From assembly GCF_003719335.1 (NCBI RefSeq), contig NZ_RIAS01000010.1, forward strand, positions 186,001-250,000: DNA of 64,000 nt, read 5' to 3'. Source of the stretch: Paenibacillus amylolyticus (GTDB lineage: Bacteria; Bacillota; Bacilli; Paenibacillales; Paenibacillaceae). Positions 1-10,726 of this stretch are shown here, one piece after another. The notes beneath the pieces are model-generated. The model did no database searches, had not been told where the DNA came from, and saw nothing but the letters and a program-made list of their open reading frames with translations. A program made the translations under genes and the position numbers. Within the stretch, counting starts at the first letter, position 1, and each line of letters starts with the position of its first letter.

Positions 1-2
1 CT

Positions 3-1058
3 TTGATCGCGGGTTCACTGTTTGCAGGTTGTGCAGAAAAGGGTTTGCTTGGGATGTCAGGGGACGACATGATTGAGAAAATTATTACTGCCGAGTCGGA
101 GCCAGCTTCTTACTATGCAGAAGGTGTGTTAAAGATGTGGACGGATGAGGAGATCACCAACACCATGCAAGTGAAAGAATGGGTGGACGGAAGAACCGGG
201 CAACAGCGGATTGAGACAGAAGACAATGGAAATGTGAGCTATGCCGTTCATAACGGGTCAGAGATTCTGATCTATGAGAAAGAGGCAAAGACTGCATTTT
301 CGATGGACTCATCCTCGCTTCAACAAGAGCCTAACCAAACCCAAAAGCAAATGTTAGTGGATCAACTGGAGCGGATGCGTGATACCCATAACGTGAAGAT
401 GTTGGGGCAGGAAGAGCTTCAAGGTCATGAAGTAATCCATATTGAACTGACCCCCAAGGACAACAATTCGTTGGTGATGTCATCCCAGTATTGGGTGGAC
501 CCCAAGAAATGGATGGTTGTTAAAGCTACTAGTACGTATGGGGATACCAGATCCGAGGTTTTGTACGACCTGATCGATTACAATCCTAAGTTCACGGACC
601 AGACGTTTACACTGGATATCCCTGCAGACGTTGAAGTGAAAAACATGAATGATGTGATGAATACCAAGGAGGTTACATTGGAAGAAGCAGAGCAGGCTTT
701 GGGCCAATCTTTCCTGCAATATGGTGGGAAGGATCTGGAGTTATCGAGAATCGAGTTAACCTCGTCCTTGGGTGAACATAGCCGGGATGAAGTGACATTA
801 TACTATGTGAAGAATAACAAGCCTGAGGTCAGTATGACCATATTCAAGGCGACAGATGAAAATATGGATGAACAGCTTCTGCCAGAGGAAAAGAAAATAA
901 CGGTCCGAGAAAAGGAAGGCTCATACATGTCGATCATTCGGAATCTGTCATGGAGTGAGGAGGACCTGCGTTATTCGGTGATGGGGGATAGTGGGGCATG
1001 GACGCTCGAGAAGCTTCAAGCATGGGCGAAGGAACTGAAACTGCCTGATCAGTCTTGA
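3..1058 (+). CDS. LolA/DUF4367-like lipoprotein, 5' end cut by window edge
   Basis: The reading frame is open to the window edge, so the true start lies upstream. The first residues end in a lipobox (SLFAGC), so this is the tail of a lipoprotein signal peptide and the mature protein would be lipid-anchored outside the membrane. The central part (WVDPKKWMVVKATSTYG) resembles LolA/LppX-type lipoprotein-sorting folds, and the C-terminus (about residues 290-350, with LSWSEEDLRYSVMGD) resembles DUF4367. In Bacillales such proteins often sit beside sigma factors or as sporulation/envelope proteins; here the upstream neighbour is not visible. Family assignment is by motif feel only. Confidence 0.7.
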   Translation: MIAGSLFAGCAEKGLLGMSGDDMIEKIITAESEPASYYAEGVLKMWTDEEITNTMQVKEWVDGRTGQQRIETEDNGNVSYAVHNGSEILIYEKEAKTAFSMDSSSLQQEPNQTQKQMLVDQLERMRDTHNVKMLGQEELQGHEVIHIELTPKDNNSLVMSSQYWVDPKKWMVVKATSTYGDTRSEVLYDLIDYNPKFTDQTFTLDIPADVEVKNMNDVMNTKEVTLEEAEQALGQSFLQYGGKDLELSRIELTSSLGEHSRDEVTLYYVKNNKPEVSMTIFKATDENMDEQLLPEEKKITVREKEGSYMSIIRNLSWSEEDLRYSVMGDSGAWTLEKLQAWAKELKLPDQS

Positions 1059-1156
1059 TCAGCGGGCATGCAGAGGTGGCCCATTATTCATTGTTATCTT
1101 CCAATCTCCATTCCTAAAAGAAGTGGTGGTTAAACTTCACGGTTGCCATGCGATAA

Positions 1157-2962
<1,806 letters not shown>

Positions 2963-3094
2963 AATGAGTGTCCGTTTTATGATACGGGTCACCTTTGTTG
3001 ACATATCCGATACTGTACATTACTCTAATCTTATACATGGTTCGTAAATTCAGCGTTCAATACTTCACTAGAATTAAATGATATAACAGCGAAT

Positions 3095-3365
3095 GATAAC
3101 GAGCGGGAGAGACTTGAACGTGCCAGGCATTATTGGCGTGATGTTCAGGCACCGAAGGAGCAAGCTCCTGCGCACCCGGCGCAGTGGTCAATCTCTCAGG
3201 TAAATGTACCGTCGTTGGACGCAGCTCTGGAGAGTGCGCAACATGCGCCACCCAAGGGGTATATGATTCTTAGCTTGGAGAACCGTCTTGTACTGAAACG
3301 CACTTGACCTCGTTCTCCCGATTGCTGTGATCATGAAACTCTCAGGTATCAAGGACAGAGGGAGG
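3095..3365 (+). promoter_or_regulatory. Tandem glycine riboswitch
   Basis: Two glycine aptamers lie in series. The first begins near AACGAGCGGGAGAG (3098) and shows GGCACCGAAGGAGCAA and TCTCTCAGGTAAA; its P1 closes with ACCGTCGTT near 3217. The second begins CTCTGGAGAGTGCG (3225) and ends CTCTCAGGTATCAAGGACAGAGG (in segments up to 3362). These are the family hallmarks of gcvT-type glycine riboswitches. CUCUG at the start of aptamer 2 can pair with CAGAG at its end, and that CAGAG is also the 5' arm of the following terminator. Glycine binding should therefore block termination and turn on the serine dehydratase genes. Confidence 0.9.
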
Positions 3366-3392
3366 GCTAACGGCCTTCTTCTGTCCTTTTTT
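3353..3392 (+). terminator. Riboswitch expression-platform terminator
   Basis: GGACAGAGGGAGG (3353-3365) pairs, with G-U wobble, with CCTTCTTCTGTCC (3374-3386), followed by six T. The 5' arm overlaps the closing strand of the second glycine aptamer, giving mutually exclusive structures. Confidence 0.85.
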
Positions 3393-3473
3393 AATGTCAT
3401 CATTCAGTAAATCAGGAACATTGTGGTGGGTCTTGTCCAGATGTTGATGACAAAACCAATTGGAGGGTTAAAA

Positions 3474-4163
3474 GTGCGATTTAAAGATGTTTTTTCAATT
3501 ATTGGCCCGTCGATGACGGGACCGTCAAGTTCACATACAGCGGGTGCTGCAAGGCTGGGCCGGATTGCACGTCAATGGCTGGGATGCACACCGGATCGTG
3601 CGCGGCTCACGTTATACGGTTCATTTGCGGATACCTATCAAGGGCACGGGACGGATCTGGCGCTCATTGGCGGTTTGCTCGATTATGTCACGGATGATCC
3701 GCGCATCCCTGATGCAGAGCAATATGCGGCCGAAGCGGGCATGGAGGTTGAATTTTACACCAGCGGTCTGCCAGCGCCTCATCCAAATACAGTGAAGATT
3801 GAATTATGGCACGGAGAACGGGAATGCTCATTAGTAGGTGCTTCCATCGGCGGCGGCAGTGTGTCTGTACATGCGTTGAATGATTTTCGCGTACAGATCA
3901 GTGGAGAGTTTCCAACACTTGTGTTGCGTCATGCTGATAAAGCAGGTGTGCTGGCATCCGTGACCTCCGCCATTAGCTCATCCGGAGTGAATATCGGCTA
4001 TATGCAAGTGGATCGAAAGGCTCGTGATGGTGAGGCACTAACAGCAATGGAGATGGATGCACCACCGAGTGAAGACACGTTGAACAAGTTGCGTTCTTTG
4101 GATCATATGCTGGACATTCGTGTGATTGATCTGAAGAGAGGGGGTGATTCGGATGCGGTTTAA
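3474..4163 (+). CDS. sdaAB: L-serine dehydratase beta subunit
   Basis: This is the small subunit of the two-subunit [4Fe-4S] L-serine dehydratase, which with SdaAA deaminates L-serine to pyruvate and ammonia. The start chosen is GTG 3474, six bases after GGAGGG, giving a protein that opens RFKDVFSIIGPSMTGPSSS, the family's normal N-terminus with the S-M-T-G-P-S-S-S-H-T signature. A longer frame from 3423 has no family support. The C-terminal part (about residues 145-220) is an ACT domain (LVLRHADKAGVLASVTSAIS). It overlaps sdaAA by 11 bp and lies behind a tandem glycine riboswitch. Glycine excess, converted to serine by GlyA, would thus be burned to pyruvate. Confidence 0.93.
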   Translation: MRFKDVFSIIGPSMTGPSSSHTAGAARLGRIARQWLGCTPDRARLTLYGSFADTYQGHGTDLALIGGLLDYVTDDPRIPDAEQYAAEAGMEVEFYTSGLPAPHPNTVKIELWHGERECSLVGASIGGGSVSVHALNDFRVQISGEFPTLVLRHADKAGVLASVTSAISSSGVNIGYMQVDRKARDGEALTAMEMDAPPSEDTLNKLRSLDHMLDIRVIDLKRGGDSDAV

Positions 4164-5088
4164 ACATCTACATGAATTGAACACCATCTGCACTGCGGAG
4201 TCCAAAACAATTGCACAGTTGATGATTGAAGAGCAGGTACAGGAGACCAATACACCCGAAACAGACGTGGTAAAGCAGATGTCGGAGTACTATCAGGTGA
4301 TGAAAGAAGCGGTACGCAAAGGACTTACAGAAGATACCACCTCACGTAGCGGACTGACGGGTGGGGATGGGAAGAAGATGGCCGAATATATTCGCCAAGG
4401 TGAAACATGCTCTGGCGATGCTTCAGCCCTTGCCATGGCCTATGCGTTATGTGTATCGGAAGTGAATGCCTCTATGGGACGGATCGTGGCTACGCCAACA
4501 GCGGGCTCCTGTGGCATCATTCCTGGTGTATTTATCAGCTCCCAAGAACGATTTGGCTGGACGGATGAACATCTGGTGAATGGATTGTTTTGCGCCGGAG
4601 CTATCGGTTACGTAATTGCCAACAATTCATTTATCTCCGGGGCTGAGGGCGGTTGTCAGGCGGAGGTAGGTTCGGCGATCGGCATGGCTGCCGGCGCGAT
4701 GGTAGAGCTTCGCGGAGGAACACCAGAGCAGGTGGTGCATGCTGTAGGATTGGCTTTGAAAAATACACTAGGCCTCATCTGTGATCCGGTTGCTGGCCTT
4801 GTAGAGATTCCATGCATCGTTCGCAATGGACTCGGTGCCGTTACTGCACTGGCTGCCGCAGATATGGCACTTGCTGGTGTACGCAGTGCCATTCCGTCTG
4901 ACGAAGTCATCGACGTTATGTTGGAGGTAGGCAGTGCGATGCCAAGTCGTCACCGCGAGACAGCACAAGGTGGGCTCGCTCAGACACCTACAGGCCGCAA
5001 GATGATGGAGAAGCTGGCGAAACCCAAAGCCAAACGAGTGCCGGATGAGACATCCGAAACATCACAAACAGGCTCAGAGGCAGAATAG
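4153..5088 (+). CDS. sdaAA: L-serine dehydratase alpha subunit
   Basis: The catalytic [4Fe-4S] subunit of L-serine ammonia-lyase. The start is ATG 4153, six bases after AGGGGGTG; the sdaAB stop lies 11 bp inside the gene, implying translational coupling. Family marks include SRSGLTGGDGKKM, the cysteine-bearing CSGDASALAMAYALC segment, TPTAGSCGIIPG and ICDPVAGLVEIPC, which carry the cluster cysteines. Length, 311 aa, is normal apart from a charged tail (KPKAKRVPDETSETSQTGSE) that looks non-conserved. It acts in the cytoplasm as a heterodimer with SdaAB. Confidence 0.93.
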   Translation: MRFKHLHELNTICTAESKTIAQLMIEEQVQETNTPETDVVKQMSEYYQVMKEAVRKGLTEDTTSRSGLTGGDGKKMAEYIRQGETCSGDASALAMAYALCVSEVNASMGRIVATPTAGSCGIIPGVFISSQERFGWTDEHLVNGLFCAGAIGYVIANNSFISGAEGGCQAEVGSAIGMAAGAMVELRGGTPEQVVHAVGLALKNTLGLICDPVAGLVEIPCIVRNGLGAVTALAAADMALAGVRSAIPSDEVIDVMLEVGSAMPSRHRETAQGGLAQTPTGRKMMEKLAKPKAKRVPDETSETSQTGSEAE

Positions 5089-5190
5089 CAAGTCGGATCA
5101 TATACAGGATAGGTCAGATAGCTCAGGAGCATACAACCAGGACCCGATCAACAAGTAGTAATAGAGCATGCTAAGTCGTTTTTCCATCAT

Positions 5191-5247
5191 AACAAACAAG
5201 CGTCCGCGAACCTGGTTTGCTCAGGTTATGCGAGACGCTTGTTTGTT
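5191..5247. terminator. Long hairpin between convergent genes
   Basis: AACAAACAAGCGTC (5191-5204) pairs exactly with GACGCTTGTTTGTT (5234-5247), and an inner CGC-AACCTG / CAGGTT-GCG extends the stem. No long T run follows on either strand, so termination strength is uncertain. It sits between the convergent sdaAA and glycosidase genes and could serve both. Confidence 0.6.
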
Positions 5248-5330
5248 CAGTGTGCCTAAACCAGCCAGATAGCAATCAACCCATCATAATTGGAGAAGGC
5301 AGTTAGTTATGGTGAGTTTCAAAATTCCAT

Positions 5331-7085
5331 CTACTTTATTTCTGTGCGAATCACGGCATATCCGTAAGCAGGCAGTTCAATCGCAAGCATACCGTCTTCC
5401 AGAGCGGTGCGATGGTTGCCCTCAAACAGTTCCGTCCAAGGCTGCTCCCCTGCGTCCAGTTCAACGATGGCCGTTTCCTCAGAACGGTTGAACAGAATGA
5501 GGATGCGTTCCTCGTCACTTTGCCGCTCCATCACAAGCTGGCTGCCGCCTTCCTGAGCTTGCAGGAAACGAATGGTTCCTGCTGCACGCAGTGCAGGATG
5601 AGCATGGCGCAGAGCAATCAACTTTTGATAAAAGTGAAGTAGCTCCCGATCCTGCTTCGCTTCGTCCCACTCCATGCATTTGCGGCATCCCGGATCATGT
5701 TCGCCGTCGAGCCCAATCTCGTCACCATAATAGATACATGGGGCTCCCATATAACTGAACTGGAACAAGGCAGCCAGCTTCATCTTGCGTTGATCGCCCT
5801 CACACAAGGTGAGCAGGCGCGGGGTGTCATGACTGTCGAGCAAGTTGAATGCCACCTCGCTCGCTTGAAGTGGGTAGCGGGATAGCTGGCGGCCAAGGGC
5901 ACTCGCGAATTGTTCCGCGTGCATCTTATCTTCCACAAAGAAATGATTGACGGCAGCGGTGAACGGATAGTTCATGGCGGCATCGAACTGGTCACCTTGC
6001 AGCCAGGAAGAAGATTCATTCCATATCTCACCCAATATATAGGCATCCGGGTTGGCCGCTTTAACAACTCGTCTAAAATCTCTCCAGAAAGCATTATCCA
6101 CTTCATCAGCCACATCAAGACGCCAGCCGTCCGTACCAACTTCCTTGATCCAATATTCGGCTACTTCGAGCAAGTAGGCCTTCACATCTGGATTCTCTGT
6201 ATTCAATTTGGGCATATGAGGTTCAAAGCCAAATGTCTCATAAGTTGGAATGCCATCCTTCACGTCCAACGGGAATTCATGTACGTGAAACCAGTCCTTG
6301 TATTTGGACTGAGCACCATGCTTTTGTACGTCAACAAAAGGAGCAAACGTTTTACCAGAATGATTAAACACGGCATCCAGCAGCACACGAATACCACGTT
6401 CATGACACAACTTCACCAGACGCTTCACCGTGTCAGCATCACCGAAATGGCGGTCTACACGCAGATAGTCTTCGGTATCATATTTATGATTGGTTGTGGC
6501 TTCAAAAATTGGCGTGAAATAAATCGCATTAATGCCCAATTCACTGAGGTAATCGAGGTGGTCGATTACGCCCTGCAGGTCACCGCCAAAGAAATTAAAG
6601 GGTGTGGGTTCACCACCCCAAGGTTCAACCTCTTCGGGATTGATATCCGGGTTGCCATTGGCAAACCGCTCGGGGAAAATCTGATAAAACACAGCATCTT
6701 TCACCCACGCTGGGGGTGTGAATACAGCTCCGGCATGAAGATACGGGAATTGGAACATGCGGCCTGGATCATCCGGCTCCTCCTCTTGGAAATCCGTCTC
6801 GGTCATCCAGATGTGTTCTTTTCCACTTTTGAGCAAAAAAGCATACTTCAATCGATGATACGGAGGTTTCACTTCCCCCTCGTAGTAGTCAAACATAGAG
6901 TCTGACGTCAATTTGGTCAGAGGAACCATATCTCTTGTTTCCTCCCACGCGTATTTGTCTCCAGTCAGAGCATACACCTCGGTGAGATCATTCTTTTTGG
7001 CACGCAGACGCAGACGAATCGTATCCTGATCATAGGCATAGGCCCAGTTTCGTTTCGGTTGGTGAAAGATGGCTTCAAGCAGCAT
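5331..7085 (-). CDS. GH13 alpha-glycosidase (neopullulanase / cyclomaltodextrinase type), 584 aa
   Basis: A cytoplasmic GH13_20-type enzyme hydrolysing cyclodextrins, pullulan or maltodextrins. The start is ATG 7085, behind AGGAGGAATTACAT; an upstream in-frame ATG at 7130 lacks a site. The N-terminal 120 residues fit a CBM34-like domain. The barrel shows the four GH13 regions: DAVFNHSGK, GWRLDVADEV (nucleophile Asp), ILGEIWNES (acid/base Glu) and LLDSHDT (transition-state Asp). No signal peptide is visible. It is convergent with sdaAA and transcribed alone, with no sugar transporter nearby. The exact substrate cannot be told from sequence alone. Confidence 0.9.
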   Translation of the reverse strand: MLLEAIFHQPKRNWAYAYDQDTIRLRLRAKKNDLTEVYALTGDKYAWEETRDMVPLTKLTSDSMFDYYEGEVKPPYHRLKYAFLLKSGKEHIWMTETDFQEEEPDDPGRMFQFPYLHAGAVFTPPAWVKDAVFYQIFPERFANGNPDINPEEVEPWGGEPTPFNFFGGDLQGVIDHLDYLSELGINAIYFTPIFEATTNHKYDTEDYLRVDRHFGDADTVKRLVKLCHERGIRVLLDAVFNHSGKTFAPFVDVQKHGAQSKYKDWFHVHEFPLDVKDGIPTYETFGFEPHMPKLNTENPDVKAYLLEVAEYWIKEVGTDGWRLDVADEVDNAFWRDFRRVVKAANPDAYILGEIWNESSSWLQGDQFDAAMNYPFTAAVNHFFVEDKMHAEQFASALGRQLSRYPLQASEVAFNLLDSHDTPRLLTLCEGDQRKMKLAALFQFSYMGAPCIYYGDEIGLDGEHDPGCRKCMEWDEAKQDRELLHFYQKLIALRHAHPALRAAGTIRFLQAQEGGSQLVMERQSDEERILILFNRSEETAIVELDAGEQPWTELFEGNHRTALEDGMLAIELPAYGYAVIRTEIK

Positions 7086-7212
7086 ATGTAATTCCTCCTG
7101 TCCGATATGAATGAAGTAAGCAGAAACCAATTAATTTAATGTAGATTAAATATGCTAGTAGTACAGGTGGTATGTAGACATCATGCTCAATGGTATAGCT
7201 TCATATTACGTG

Positions 7213-7447
7213 ACTGCAGATTGCGTTATAATAGGGTATGAACAGAGGGGACTGGCTCCAAACGAGTGACATGGAATGCACTGAAACCTAGACAACGAAC
7301 ATTGTAGCTTGTGCATTCGGGCTTGAATTTAATCTGGTGCGAAAGCTCGCCCATTCAAAATTAAAGGGCATAAAATTCATATAGATAAGTAATGCTGCCC
7401 AGGTATATCATTAACCCAATGAGGATGGAAAGGAAACGAGTACATAG
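7213..7447 (+). other. Structured leader upstream of the response regulator
   Basis: In the 362-bp gap between the divergent glycosidase and the two-component operon there is a TATAAT box at 7217-7222 with a poor -35. Downstream, GAATGCAC (7274-7281) is complementary to GTGCATTC (7311-7318), and TTGAAT near 7325 can pair with ATTCAA near 7355. I do not recognise a known riboswitch family. The leader may be regulatory or only chance structure. GGAAAGGAAACG (7428-7439) serves as the ribosome site of the next gene. Confidence 0.35.
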
Positions 7448-8131
7448 ATGAAAACCAAACTGTTATACATTGAGGACGATACGGAAATCGCAACATGGGT
7501 GAGAGAAGACTTGGAGGAGCGTGGGTATGAGGTCGTTTGGCTTGGGAGTGGTGAAGGGGCCACCGAGGCAGTGGCAGACTGCGCCCTAGTCATCCTGGAT
7601 GTCATGTTGCCAGGGTTGGACGGATTTACGGTAGGCCAGCGATTAAAAAAAGAATATCCTGCTGTGCCCATCGTCATGCTCTCGGCCAGAACATCCATTG
7701 ATGACAAGTTGCATGGACTTGATTTTGCCGATGATTACGTGACCAAACCGTTTCATCCGGACGAGCTTGCAGCGCGAATTGAGGTTCAACTGCGGAAGGC
7801 AGGAGCGGTAGCTTCAAGTGAAGCGGTACTTAAACTGGATCATCTGTCGATCTATGAGCGGGATAACCGGATCGTCAATGAACAGACAGGGGAAGAGATT
7901 ATTTTATCGGGTAAACAGTTCCACATCTTCGCTTATTTACTTCGGCATATGGGCATGATCCGCACCAAAGAACAGATCTATGAGGCGGTTTGGAACGAGT
8001 CTTATCTGGATGGGGACAAAACGTTGATGGTGCACATCCGGCATCTGCGCGAGAAGTTGGAACTTGATCCGGCCAATCCTGTCATTATTCAGACGGTACG
8101 CGGTGTTGGCTATCGCGTGAAGAAACCATGA
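7448..8131 (+). CDS. OmpR/PhoB-family response regulator, 227 aa
   Basis: A cytoplasmic DNA-binding response regulator. The receiver domain (about 1-118) carries the acidic pair EDD at 9-11, the phospho-acceptor Asp51 in VILDVMLPG, and the Lys of VTKPFHPDE. The winged-helix effector domain (about 130-225) shows the winged-helix end RHLREKLELDP and TVRGVGYRVKKP. It overlaps the kinase start by 4 bp. With the downstream kinase and BcrAB-like transporter it forms a peptide-antibiotic or envelope-stress sensing module, by analogy with BceRS-AB and similar sets; the inducer is unknown. Confidence 0.92.
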   Translation: MKTKLLYIEDDTEIATWVREDLEERGYEVVWLGSGEGATEAVADCALVILDVMLPGLDGFTVGQRLKKEYPAVPIVMLSARTSIDDKLHGLDFADDYVTKPFHPDELAARIEVQLRKAGAVASSEAVLKLDHLSIYERDNRIVNEQTGEEIILSGKQFHIFAYLLRHMGMIRTKEQIYEAVWNESYLDGDKTLMVHIRHLREKLELDPANPVIIQTVRGVGYRVKKP

Positions 8132-9714
8132 TGAAGTGGATTAGAGAACGGAAGTTAAGAAAGTCTGAACTGAACAGAGGCAGTAAAACAGAACAGCCTA
8201 TCCGTCCCAAAATAAAGTTTGGGCGATCTCTGATGTCCAGATACATGCTTCTGATTTTGGCAGCGGTACTGTTTGTACCTGTTGTGGTGCCGCTGGTAGC
8301 AACGGCTTTTATTGTGGTCATCAATAACGTAAGCTCTAGTGAAGAAGCGCCTTACGGAAACGCTGACCAAATTACCGAACTGTGGGCCATGGAATCCAAA
8401 AAACTGGGCGGGGCTTCTGACCAAATCATAGATAAACGGATGAAAGAACTGCAGGAGAAATACCCTAAATCAGCTATGTATCGTGTAGATGCGGCAGGCA
8501 GAACGATGTTAGTGCTTGGTGGTGAAGAGGCGGAGGTACTAAAATCTAAGTCATTAAATCCTTCAGTCACCTCGGAAGGGGAGCCGGAGTCTTTAAATAC
8601 AGATGTCATTCTGAAGTGGTCATTGGCAACTGGAGAAAAAGCAGAGACTCGGATCCCGGCAATATGGACACCAAATGATGCGGTTCAGTTTATGAAGCAA
8701 GCCTTCTATCGCGATCCTCTAACCGTGGTTTCTTTTATTGGCGGAGGAAATGTGAATAAGGGACAAGGGTTTATGGTGATTGAAGTCCCTCGTGAGCTCA
8801 TTCAAAACCTCACCAATAACGGGCTATTAGAATTCATCTATTTTGGAGCAGTGATGCTGATTGTGTTTGTGATCTTTATTGTGATGTCCGTTCTGTTCTT
8901 TGCTAAAATTCGCAAACGACTGATTCACTTGCAATCTGCCATGGTTACCCCGAGCAAGGAGGGCATACCGCTTCCAGTGGACATTAACAGATCGGATGAA
9001 ATTGGACATTTGGAGGAATCCTTTAACCAGATGGTATATCAGTTAACGGATAGCCTCCAGCGTGAGCGGGAAGAGGAGCAGCTTCGCAAACGGCTGGTGG
9101 CGGGTTTATCACATGATCTGAGAACACCGTTGACGGTAATTCGCGGACATATGCATGCACTGCATAAAGAAAACCTAAGTGAGCAAGGCGTGCGGGCACT
9201 GAGTCGGATGGAAGGCAAGATACAGGATCTTGGTGAACTGATCGACAATTTGCTCACGTATAATCTGCTGACTAGTGGAAGATACACTTTAAAACTGGAG
9301 CAGAAGGATGCACTGCGTATGATAAGAGAAGCTGCTGCTTCATGGTATCCGGTGTGGGAGAAGGAAGAGTTTGAGATCGATATCGATCTGCCTGAAACTC
9401 CGCTAATCTGGGATGTAGATGCGCAAGGGCTACGGCGTGTGCTGGATAATCTGTTCCAAAATGTAGTTCGTCATGCGGCGAGCGGAAAGTATATTCGCAT
9501 TTTCACGGAGCAGATTCAGGGCCGAACTGCCGTAGTGATCGAGGATCGCGGGCCGGGGATTCAACCGGATTCGGGTACGAAGGGCACAGGACTTGGCTTG
9601 TCCATTGTCGATTTGCTGATTCGTGAGATGGGTTTGCGGAAGCGGGTAGATAGCTCGGATGCGGGTGTCCGCACCTATCTATACAGCGGCAAAGAGAATG
9701 ATCGGGAAGTTTGA
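8128..9714 (+). CDS. Membrane sensor histidine kinase, 528 aa
   Basis: The start is ATG 8128 overlapping the regulator stop (ATGA). Domains in order: a basic N-terminus; a first membrane segment about residues 38-65; an extracytoplasmic sensor of about 165 residues; a second membrane segment about 232-257; HAMP to about 310; HisKA with the phospho-acceptor His329 in GLSHDLRTPLTV; and HATPase_c with the N box (DNLFQNVVRHA), G1 (EDRGPGI) and G2 (GTGLGLSIV). The large external loop differs from the short-loop BceS type, so the kinase probably senses its signal directly. It phosphorylates the regulator encoded just upstream. Confidence 0.92.
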   Translation: MMKWIRERKLRKSELNRGSKTEQPIRPKIKFGRSLMSRYMLLILAAVLFVPVVVPLVATAFIVVINNVSSSEEAPYGNADQITELWAMESKKLGGASDQIIDKRMKELQEKYPKSAMYRVDAAGRTMLVLGGEEAEVLKSKSLNPSVTSEGEPESLNTDVILKWSLATGEKAETRIPAIWTPNDAVQFMKQAFYRDPLTVVSFIGGGNVNKGQGFMVIEVPRELIQNLTNNGLLEFIYFGAVMLIVFVIFIVMSVLFFAKIRKRLIHLQSAMVTPSKEGIPLPVDINRSDEIGHLEESFNQMVYQLTDSLQREREEEQLRKRLVAGLSHDLRTPLTVIRGHMHALHKENLSEQGVRALSRMEGKIQDLGELIDNLLTYNLLTSGRYTLKLEQKDALRMIREAAASWYPVWEKEEFEIDIDLPETPLIWDVDAQGLRRVLDNLFQNVVRHAASGKYIRIFTEQIQGRTAVVIEDRGPGIQPDSGTKGTGLGLSIVDLLIREMGLRKRVDSSDAGVRTYLYSGKENDREV

Positions 9715-9747
9715 ACGCAGGGAGAAGAGGTTTCTTTTTAAACTAAA

Positions 9748-9782
9748 CTTAACCTTGGACGTACGCTTGCTTTAACCTTGGA
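9748..9782 (+). promoter_or_regulatory. Direct-repeat operator candidate ahead of the ABC genes
   Basis: CTTAACCTTGGA (9748-9759) and TTTAACCTTGGA (9771-9782) repeat with a 23-bp step, about two helical turns, in the 97-bp gap between the kinase and the transporter ATPase. OmpR-type regulators bind such direct repeats, so this may be the site of the upstream response regulator. A clear promoter box is not visible. Confidence 0.4.
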
Positions 9783-9811
9783 GGGTTACGATAGTTCCGA
9801 GGTGATGATGA

Positions 9812-10726
9812 ATGAGCGAAAATATTATTCAAACAGCGAATTTATGGAAAACATACAAGGACCGCGCGGCGGTTCGTGAACTTGATCTTCATATTAAAAA
9901 GGGAGATATCTACGGCTTCCTTGGTCCCAACGGTGCCGGCAAAACAACAACGATCCGCATGCTTCTTGGCTTGATCAAACCGACCAAAGGGGTCATCAGG
10001 GTCTTCGACAAAGATATTCGTAAGGACCGTATGGACATTTTGCGTCGCGTAGGTTCTTTGGTAGAGTACCCCTCGTATTATGGTCATCTGAATGCGGTAG
10101 AGAATCTTGAGGTGCTGCGTCGCATCATCAATGTACCCAAGTCAAGGATTGCGGAAGTGTTATCTATTGTTGATCTGACGAAAGATGCTAAACGAAATGT
10201 AAAAGGGTATTCCCTTGGCATGAAACAGCGTTTGGGTATTGCCAGCGCGCTGCTCGGTGAACCGGAATTGCTTATTCTGGATGAGCCAACGAACGGACTT
10301 GACCCAGCGGGGATTCAGGAGATTCGGGAACTCATCAAACGTATGCCGCTGGAGCATGGCATCACTGTTCTTGTATCCAGTCACTTGCTGAGTGAAGTCG
10401 AGCAGATGGCGAGCCGTGTCGGCATTATACGAGATGGCAAAATGGTGATGCAGGATACGATGGCAAGTCTGCATAGTCAGACAGGCAGCTCAATCAGGCT
10501 TACGGTGTCGGAACCGGAGGCAGCCATGAAGCTTGCTCGTGAGCAGGGGCAATTTGGTCAGAGGCAGGGTGCTGAGCTTACCTTCCCCTACATGGATAAC
10601 AGCGCAGTTGCACTGCTGGTGCGTCGTTTAATTGAACAGGATCATGATGTATACCGGGTCGAAGAACAGAGACAGTCTTTGGAGGATCTCTTCATGCGTG
10701 TCATTGGCGAGGGGGCTTCGCTATGA
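9812..10726 (+). CDS. BcrA-type ABC transporter ATPase, 304 aa
   Basis: The nucleotide-binding subunit of a peptide-antibiotic-type ABC exporter or resistance pump. The start is ATG 9812 behind GAGGTGATG. It shows Walker A (GPNGAGKT), the signature YSLGMKQRLGIA, Walker B (LLILDEP) and a switch His (VSSHLL). The C-terminal extension (about 215-304) is typical of BcrA/NatA/LanF proteins. It overlaps the first permease by 4 bp. In the family such ATPases pair with two ABC-2-type permeases to remove bacitracin or lantibiotics from the membrane. The cognate drug here is not known. Confidence 0.9.
   Translation: MSENIIQTANLWKTYKDRAAVRELDLHIKKGDIYGFLGPNGAGKTTTIRMLLGLIKPTKGVIRVFDKDIRKDRMDILRRVGSLVEYPSYYGHLNAVENLEVLRRIINVPKSRIAEVLSIVDLTKDAKRNVKGYSLGMKQRLGIASALLGEPELLILDEPTNGLDPAGIQEIRELIKRMPLEHGITVLVSSHLLSEVEQMASRVGIIRDGKMVMQDTMASLHSQTGSSIRLTVSEPEAAMKLAREQGQFGQRQGAELTFPYMDNSAVALLVRRLIEQDHDVYRVEEQRQSLEDLFMRVIGEGASL

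Noticed and set aside
5910-6905. 331-aa plus-strand frame opposite the glycosidase gene
   Set aside because: The minus strand encodes a complete GH13 enzyme with all four motifs; the antisense frame has no recognisable domain.
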